From: Pseudomonadales bacterium | Lineage (GTDB): Bacteria > Pseudomonadota > Gammaproteobacteria > Pseudomonadales > Pseudohongiellaceae | DNA length: 28,176 bases | Direction: 5' to 3' | Assembly (NCBI GenBank): GCA_022360535.1 | Contig: JAKSCP010000214.1 | Coordinates: 1 to 28,176, forward strand | In this document: in pieces, positions 23,907 through 28,176 of the stretch | Numbering within the stretch: the stretch's first letter is position 1 | Layout of the letters: each line of letters opens with the position of its first letter | The notes under the pieces: model-generated | The model's database searches: none | What the model was told of the DNA's origin: nothing | The model's input: the letters and a program-made list of their open reading frames with translations, nothing else | Translations under genes and position numbers: made by a program

Positions 23907-25280
23907 TTGTACACCTGGCGCGGCGAATTCAAGCGGTACCTCCTTATCTTCGCGGTGGTGGGTATCGTCAGCTATTTCTTTGGTGTCCTGCTGCCAAGCC
24001 TGCTGATACTAACCCTCATACTTTTAGGCATCGATCTGCTGCAATTGCACCGATTGCAGAAATGGCTGGCTATCGATCATGCCAGTGACAAATCAGCTCC
24101 CCCTGAGAGTTTCGGTGTGTGGGGTGGCGTATTTGATGGCATCTACCGACTGCAGAAGCAGGAACGACGAGCCAGTGCGCACTTGGAGAGTCTGCTGAAT
24201 AAGGCACAGGAATCGTCCGCAGCTCTGGAGATGGGGATCGTGATGATCAATCGTCACAATAACCTGGACTGGTGGAACAGAGCGAGCGAAAGTCTACTGG
24301 GCTTGCGCCATCCGCAAGACCGGGGACAATCGATTACCAACCTGATTCGCGATCCGCAGTTTCACGAGTATTTCCATAGTGAAAACTATGATGATCCGCT
24401 GAAGTTGAATGCACCAGGGGATAGCACTCAGATTCTGGAGTATCAAATCGCGACTTTCGGTAAACATGAAAGGCTAATGATCGTGCGAGACATTACTCAG
24501 CTGCATCGATTGGAATCCATGCGGAAAGACTTTGTCGGCAACGTATCCCATGAACTTGGCACTCCCATAACAGTTATTAAAGGGTATCTGGAAGCGATCA
24601 TAGACAACATGCAGGATCTGGACCCAAAGTGGCAGAAACCCATCCAACAGATGCACCAACAGTCAACGCGTATGGAAAACATCGTACGTGATTTGTTGCT
24701 GCTTTCATCCTTGGAAACCAAGCACCGACCGAAACCACAGGATTCGTTCTCATTGAGCAGTCTACTGTCAGAGATTCGTAACGACACATTACAGATTTAT
24801 AAGAAGAAGTCACACAACTTCACTTTGGAATGCGATGCAAGTCTGGAACTGCTTGGAGATCGTGGCGAACTGTATTCTGCCCTCTCCAACCTTGTGGTTA
24901 ACGCCGCCAAATACACGCCTGCCAATGGCACTATCAGTGTGCGGGTAGAACACGATGAAGAATCGCTGACAATCGAAGTTGAGGACAACGGCATCGGCAT
25001 CGATGTACAGCATCTTCCCAGACTCACCGAGCGATTCTATCGTGTCGACGTCAGTCGCTCGTCTGAAACCGGTGGCACCGGCCTTGGATTAGCGATCGTA
25101 AAGCACATCCTGATGCGACATGATGGAGAGTTGAATATCGAGAGTGAGATTGGCGAAGGCAGCTGCTTTGTCTGCCGCTTTCCGCAAACCCGCTTTCGTC
25201 AGAGTGAGCCCGCTGTAGAATCTATTCCCCAAGAAAGTTCAGCCGACACCACCACCGAGTCACCTTCCACTACCCACTAA
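23907..25280 (+). CDS. phoR: Phosphate-regulon sensor histidine kinase PhoR
   Basis: 457 residues from a TTG start (23907), supported by GGAG 9 bases upstream and by an in-frame TGA just before it. The N-terminus resembles PhoR: two closely spaced membrane helices (YLLIFAVVGIVSYFFG, LPSLLILTLILLGI), then a linker and a PAS domain (about 95-195, ALEMGIVMINRHNNLDWWNRAS). The phosphoacceptor His is His215 in VSHELGTP. An N box (NLVVNAAKYTP, about 328), DNGIGID (about 360) and GGTGLGLAIV (about 389) complete the HATPase. It senses phosphate state with the Pst system and phosphorylates PhoB. phoB would normally be just upstream and is absent here. The H box carries Gly218 in place of the usual Arg. 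Confidence 0.92.
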   Translation: MYTWRGEFKRYLLIFAVVGIVSYFFGVLLPSLLILTLILLGIDLLQLHRLQKWLAIDHASDKSAPPESFGVWGGVFDGIYRLQKQERRASAHLESLLNKAQESSAALEMGIVMINRHNNLDWWNRASESLLGLRHPQDRGQSITNLIRDPQFHEYFHSENYDDPLKLNAPGDSTQILEYQIATFGKHERLMIVRDITQLHRLESMRKDFVGNVSHELGTPITVIKGYLEAIIDNMQDLDPKWQKPIQQMHQQSTRMENIVRDLLLLSSLETKHRPKPQDSFSLSSLLSEIRNDTLQIYKKKSHNFTLECDASLELLGDRGELYSALSNLVVNAAKYTPANGTISVRVEHDEESLTIEVEDNGIGIDVQHLPRLTERFYRVDVSRSSETGGTGLGLAIVKHILMRHDGELNIESEIGEGSCFVCRFPQTRFRQSEPAVESIPQESSADTTTESPSTTH

Positions 25281-25281
25281 C

Positions 25282-25317
25282 ATGACAGTTTTATGACATT
25301 TTGATCATAACTGTCAT
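25282..25317. promoter_or_regulatory. Pho-box-like PhoB site between phoR and ppk
   Basis: Read on the minus strand, 25282-25299 is ATGTCATAAAACTGTCAT, near the consensus of two CTGTCAT repeats spaced by four bases. A third half site, CTGTCAT, lies on the plus strand at 25311-25317, giving 9-bp inverted arms (25282-25290 and 25309-25317). The site ends 37 bases before the ppk ATG. A role in inducing ppk under phosphate starvation is likely from context, but the orientation of the two tandem repeats is opposite to ppk, so details are unclear. Confidence 0.72.
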
Positions 25318-25349
25318 AGTGTTATTCTGATTATCTTCCTGCGGTGATA

Positions 25350-25393
25350 TCTCATGATTTTGAGATCATCGCTGAGTTCCAGGCTCAGCGATG
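25350..25393 (+). other. Tandem hairpins over the annotated ppk start
   Basis: A first small stem pairs ATCTCA (25350-25355) with TGAGAT (25361-25366), which encloses the ATG. A second stem of 10 perfect pairs joins CATCGCTGAG (25367-25376) to CTCAGCGATG (25384-25393). A third, CGAGCTGGTC (25548-25557) with GACCAGCTCG (25564-25573), lies before the conserved domain. Such structures could restrict translation from the first ATG. Confidence 0.5.
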
Positions 25394-27654
25394 GGCGCGC
25401 TTTTCCTCCAGGAACAGGCCGTACCAGGGAAGTTGAGAACATCGCGACAAGGGAAAAAGCAGGTGAAGCCTGCAAGCAAACTGTCGCTAAACAACGATCC
25501 AATAAATTAATCAGGTCTGTGGCAAAAAATTCTGGCAATGCGGTTCTCGAGCTGGTCAATCCCGACCAGCTCGCTCATGCGCCATCAGATGGTGAAATCG
25601 ATCTTGATAGCCATGAGTTTTATGAAAATCGGGAACTCTCACATCTGAAGTTTAATCTTCGTGTGCTCAGCCAGGCCCGTAATCCGGCCCATCCGTTGCT
25701 GGAACGTCTGATGTTCCTGCTCATCTTCAGCTCTAACCTGGATGAATTCTTTGAGATTCGCGTTTCCGGCCTGAAGAAGCAGTTGGACTTCGGTCGCCAA
25801 CGACCAGGGCCAGATGGCAATTACCCGGAACAGGTGTTGAAAACTATTCACACTGAAGTGCGGGAAGCCTTGGATGAGCAATATCGCATTCTCAACGAGG
25901 AGCTGTTTCCTTCTTTGGCTGAAGAGAACATTCACTTCCTGCATCGCAGCGAGTGGAGCGATGCCCTAATCGAGTGGACAAAAACCTATTTTCATGACGA
26001 AGTACTGCCCGTGATTAGTCCATTAGGACTTGATCCGGCCCATCCCTTTCCGCGTCTGGTAAACAAGAGCTTGAACTTCATCCTGTCGCTGGACGGCAAA
26101 GATGCCTTCGGTCGCGACAGTGGCCTGGCCATCGTCCCTGCCCCACGCTCACTGCCGCGACTAATCAAAGTCCCGAAAGAAATCATGGCAGAGGGTGACA
26201 ATTTCATCTTTTTGTCTTCGATTATCCATGCCTATGTGGATGAGTTCTTTCCAGGCATGACTGTGACCGAGTGTCACCAGTTCCGGGTTACCCGAAACTC
26301 AGATTTGGAAATGTCCTACGTGGAAATTGAGGACGTGGCCAGTGCGCTGCAAGGCGAGTTGCATAGTCGACGCTTCGGGGCCGCCACCAAACTCGAAGTG
26401 AGCCTGGGATGTCCCTCAGAGCTAACCGACTTCCTGCTGGAAAGATTCAATCTGTCTGAGGATGAGCTGTTCCGCTTAGATGGCCCGGTGAACCTGCAAC
26501 GCCTGACTGCCATGCTGTCTATGGTGGACAGACCAGAACTACGCTTCCCGAAATTTTCCCCAGGCACTCCGCCCGTCTTGGAAGAAGACAATGACATCTT
26601 CGCCGCGGTAGAGAAAGAGGATCAACTGCTGTTGCATCCTTATGAGTCCTTCATACCGATTATCGACTGGGTGCGCCAGGCGGCGAAAGACCCAACGGTG
26701 TTATCCATCAAGCAAACCCTTTACCGCACCAATGAGTCTTCGGAATTAGTGGAAGCCTTAGCGGAAGCTGCGCGCAACGGCAAGGAAGTTACAGTGGTCA
26801 TCGAGCTGCGGGCGCGTTTCGACGAGGAAGAGAACATTAACTTTGCCAGCATCCTGCAGGAAGCTGGCGCGGTAGTGGTTTACGGGGTCATGGGCTACAA
26901 GACCCATGCCAAAATGCTGCTTTTCGTACGCCGTGTTGGCAACAAGCTGAAGCGCTATGCACACCTGGGCACCGGCAATTACCACCGCAAGAATTCCCTT
27001 ATCTACACCGACTACAGTCTACTCACTGCCAATGACGCCCTGTGTGCCGATGTACACAAGGTCTTCCAACAGATCACTGGAATGGGCAAAAAGATTCATC
27101 CGAAATTGCTCATCCACGCCCCATTCAATCTGCGCAAGACAACTATCAAAATGATAGATGCCGAGGCTCAGGCGGCGCAAGAAGGCAAACCTGCTCGCAT
27201 CATCGCCAAGATGAATGGTCTGACGGAGCCCAGCGTCATTAAAGCCTTGTACAAAGCCTCCCAAGCCGGTGTGAAAATTCAACTAATCGTTCGAGGTGTG
27301 TGTTGCCTGAAGCCTGGTATACCCGGTGTCAGCAACAATATTGAAGTAATTTCTGTCGTAGGTCGGTTCCTGGAACACTCTCGCGTTTACTATTTCGAGA
27401 ATTCAAACTATCAGGTGTATTGCGCGAGTTCCGACTGGATGGAACGTAATTTATCCCACCGCATCGAAGTCTGCTTTCCGATCATCAAGAAAAAGTTGGC
27501 CCATCGCATTCTGGAAGAGATGGAAGCCTATCTGGCCGACGAGGTGCAAAGCTGGTGTATGCAGGCAGATGGTAGCTACCTGCCGATAGCGAACAACCAG
27601 AGCGAATCAGTTGGAGTGCAATCTATACTACTGAAGTCCCTTGCCAGAACTTAG
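25354..27654 (+). CDS. ppk: Polyphosphate kinase 1
   Basis: 766 residues from ATG 25354, against about 690-740 in related species. The conserved enzyme starts only near residue 88 (FYENRELSHLKFNLRVL), followed by the N domain (ERLMFLLIFSSNLDEFFEIRV), the head domain and two phospholipase-D-like catalytic halves. His518 in GYKTHAKMLLFVRR is the matching autophosphorylated His; the HLGTGNYHRKN and DWMERNLSHRIEV motifs also form the active site. It makes polyphosphate from ATP. Pseudomonas enzymes also carry a poorly conserved N-terminal extension, so a long start is possible; the alternative is GTG 25519. No strong ribosome site is seen at either. A Pho-box-like site lies upstream and a ppx-type gene converges from downstream. 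Confidence 0.93.
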   Translation: MILRSSLSSRLSDGRAFPPGTGRTREVENIATREKAGEACKQTVAKQRSNKLIRSVAKNSGNAVLELVNPDQLAHAPSDGEIDLDSHEFYENRELSHLKFNLRVLSQARNPAHPLLERLMFLLIFSSNLDEFFEIRVSGLKKQLDFGRQRPGPDGNYPEQVLKTIHTEVREALDEQYRILNEELFPSLAEENIHFLHRSEWSDALIEWTKTYFHDEVLPVISPLGLDPAHPFPRLVNKSLNFILSLDGKDAFGRDSGLAIVPAPRSLPRLIKVPKEIMAEGDNFIFLSSIIHAYVDEFFPGMTVTECHQFRVTRNSDLEMSYVEIEDVASALQGELHSRRFGAATKLEVSLGCPSELTDFLLERFNLSEDELFRLDGPVNLQRLTAMLSMVDRPELRFPKFSPGTPPVLEEDNDIFAAVEKEDQLLLHPYESFIPIIDWVRQAAKDPTVLSIKQTLYRTNESSELVEALAEAARNGKEVTVVIELRARFDEEENINFASILQEAGAVVVYGVMGYKTHAKMLLFVRRVGNKLKRYAHLGTGNYHRKNSLIYTDYSLLTANDALCADVHKVFQQITGMGKKIHPKLLIHAPFNLRKTTIKMIDAEAQAAQEGKPARIIAKMNGLTEPSVIKALYKASQAGVKIQLIVRGVCCLKPGIPGVSNNIEVISVVGRFLEHSRVYYFENSNYQVYCASSDWMERNLSHRIEVCFPIIKKKLAHRILEEMEAYLADEVQSWCMQADGSYLPIANNQSESVGVQSILLKSLART

Positions 27655-27660
27655 GGTCAG
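27652..27660 (+). repeat. Copy 3 of the TAGGGTCAG word
   Basis: This copy starts with the TAG stop codon of ppk and runs into the 39-base gap before the convergent ppx-type gene. The same word stands at 6601 and 8260. Confidence 0.3.
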
Positions 27661-27693
27661 GTAGCATTCATTAGAGATGAAGCAGAGATAACG

Positions 27694-28176
27694 CTAGTGT
27701 TTAGCGAAACTCACGTCAGGTAGGTCGGACTCTGTCATCGCGCTGAGAGTCTTTTCGTTTTTCACCATAAAGTCCAACATCCCTTCCCGCAACGCCGTTG
27801 CACTAAATCGCAGTTCGTCCACCTGATATGCTTCCATCAATCCTGTCAGCACACTCCATCCTGGCAGGGCCAGATCTCTGCGCGCTTCCTTAAGCCCATG
27901 CAGGCCCTCACCGGCAGCGATCGCCTGGGCAATAGTCGGCTTGACCTCATGCAGGGCTTGCAGGGATATTATCGCTGGTGGATGGCCCTGACCCTCACAG
28001 ATATTGGCGAGCATCTTCACAGTGCCTGACGAAGCATGAGCTTCGCTCCAGCCCGCCCGCCTTACGCCAGCAGCAACACCGGCGAACACCTCACTGGCTG
28101 CTGATTTGGCTACATCCATGGCGCCCAGGATTTGATTTTTGTCTGCACTGCCATTGGTAAAAAACTGGTCTCGCCA
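27694..28176 (-). CDS. ppx: Exopolyphosphatase, Ppx/GppA family; 5' end outside window
   Basis: 160 codons of the C-terminal part; the frame runs open to the window edge (WRDQFFTNGSADKNQI at 28176 downward), so the ATG at 28119 is internal. Recognised by SGTVKMLANIC (the GTI-type loop of the ASKHA ATPase core), ARRDLALPGWSVLTGLMEAY and FSATALREGMLDFM, which match the LPGG...ALREG end of Ppx/GppA proteins. Long Ppx enzymes carry an HD-like domain after this point. Here the protein ends about 17 residues later, so it is the short form, as in Pseudomonas-type Ppx/GppA. It hydrolyses polyphosphate or pppGpp. It converges with ppk, giving synthesis and breakdown genes tail to tail. Confidence 0.88.
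   Translation of the reverse strand, partial: WRDQFFTNGSADKNQILGAMDVAKSAASEVFAGVAAGVRRAGWSEAHASSGTVKMLANICEGQGHPPAIISLQALHEVKPTIAQAIAAGEGLHGLKEARRDLALPGWSVLTGLMEAYQVDELRFSATALREGMLDFMVKNEKTLSAMTESDLPDVSFAKH

Noticed and set aside
1..28176. CRISPR array, prophage, insertion sequence or integron
   Set aside because: No regularly spaced repeats, no transposase, integrase or phage structural gene, and no paired terminal inverted repeats were seen.
1..28176. tRNA, rRNA or a recognisable riboswitch
   Set aside because: No cloverleaf with a T-loop GTTCRA pattern and no known riboswitch core was noticed by eye. A covariance-model search was not possible here.

Overview
The window looks like a chromosomal segment of a free-living, aerobic gammaproteobacterium, probably a marine or aquatic lineage near the Pseudomonadales/Cellvibrionales. 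This rests on family-level resemblance only: a gammaproteobacterial-type RpoS, a Pseudomonas-like polyphosphate kinase with an N-terminal extension, UbiC, PhoR, an NfsA nitroreductase, CopC/CopD and several fatty-acid or CoA-type catabolic genes. I see no transposase, phage gene, tRNA, rRNA or CRISPR array.

Layout. (1) Positions 1-2390: the end of a secreted c-type cytochrome carrying the ligand pattern of type-2 copper monooxygenases (PHM/DBM-like), then a secreted partner and a strong terminator. (2) 2407-3605, minus strand: two secreted proteins of unknown role, one a degenerate CopC-like protein. (3) 3745-6723: a TesB-like thioesterase, an NfsA-type nitroreductase and a secreted class-C-type serine hydrolase. 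(4) 6689-9569: a DegQ/MucD-like periplasmic protease divergent from a membrane-anchored CadC-like regulator, with palindromic sites between them. (5) 9614-10966: copC-copD. (6) 11107-14516, minus strand: GT2 glycosyltransferase, nucleoside-phosphorylase-like protein, spore-photoproduct-lyase-like radical SAM protein and an SDR, packed as a likely operon. (7) 14644-20592, minus strand: acyl-CoA dehydrogenase and SDR, a YtrA-type GntR/ABC exporter operon with a 62-residue membrane protein at its end, and a CaiB/BaiF CoA-transferase. (8) 20697-23619, minus strand: rpoS, ubiC and an OprF/OmpA-like porin. (9) 23907-28176: phoR and ppk on plus, with a Pho-box-like site between them, and the end of a Ppx/GppA phosphatase converging from the minus strand.

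Themes. Copper recurs: a Cu-monooxygenase-like enzyme, a degenerate CopC and a true CopC/CopD pair lie within 11 kb. Phosphate and polyphosphate form the second block: sensor kinase, a PhoB-type site, polyphosphate synthesis and a polyphosphatase, next to the general stress sigma factor. phoB itself is not next to phoR. The most promising under-described units are the heme-copper fusion with its secreted partner, and the radical-SAM/phosphorylase/glycosyltransferase operon.

Limits. Assignments come from reading motifs by eye and from memory of protein families. No alignments or searches were run. Promoters and operators are predictions from sequence pattern only.
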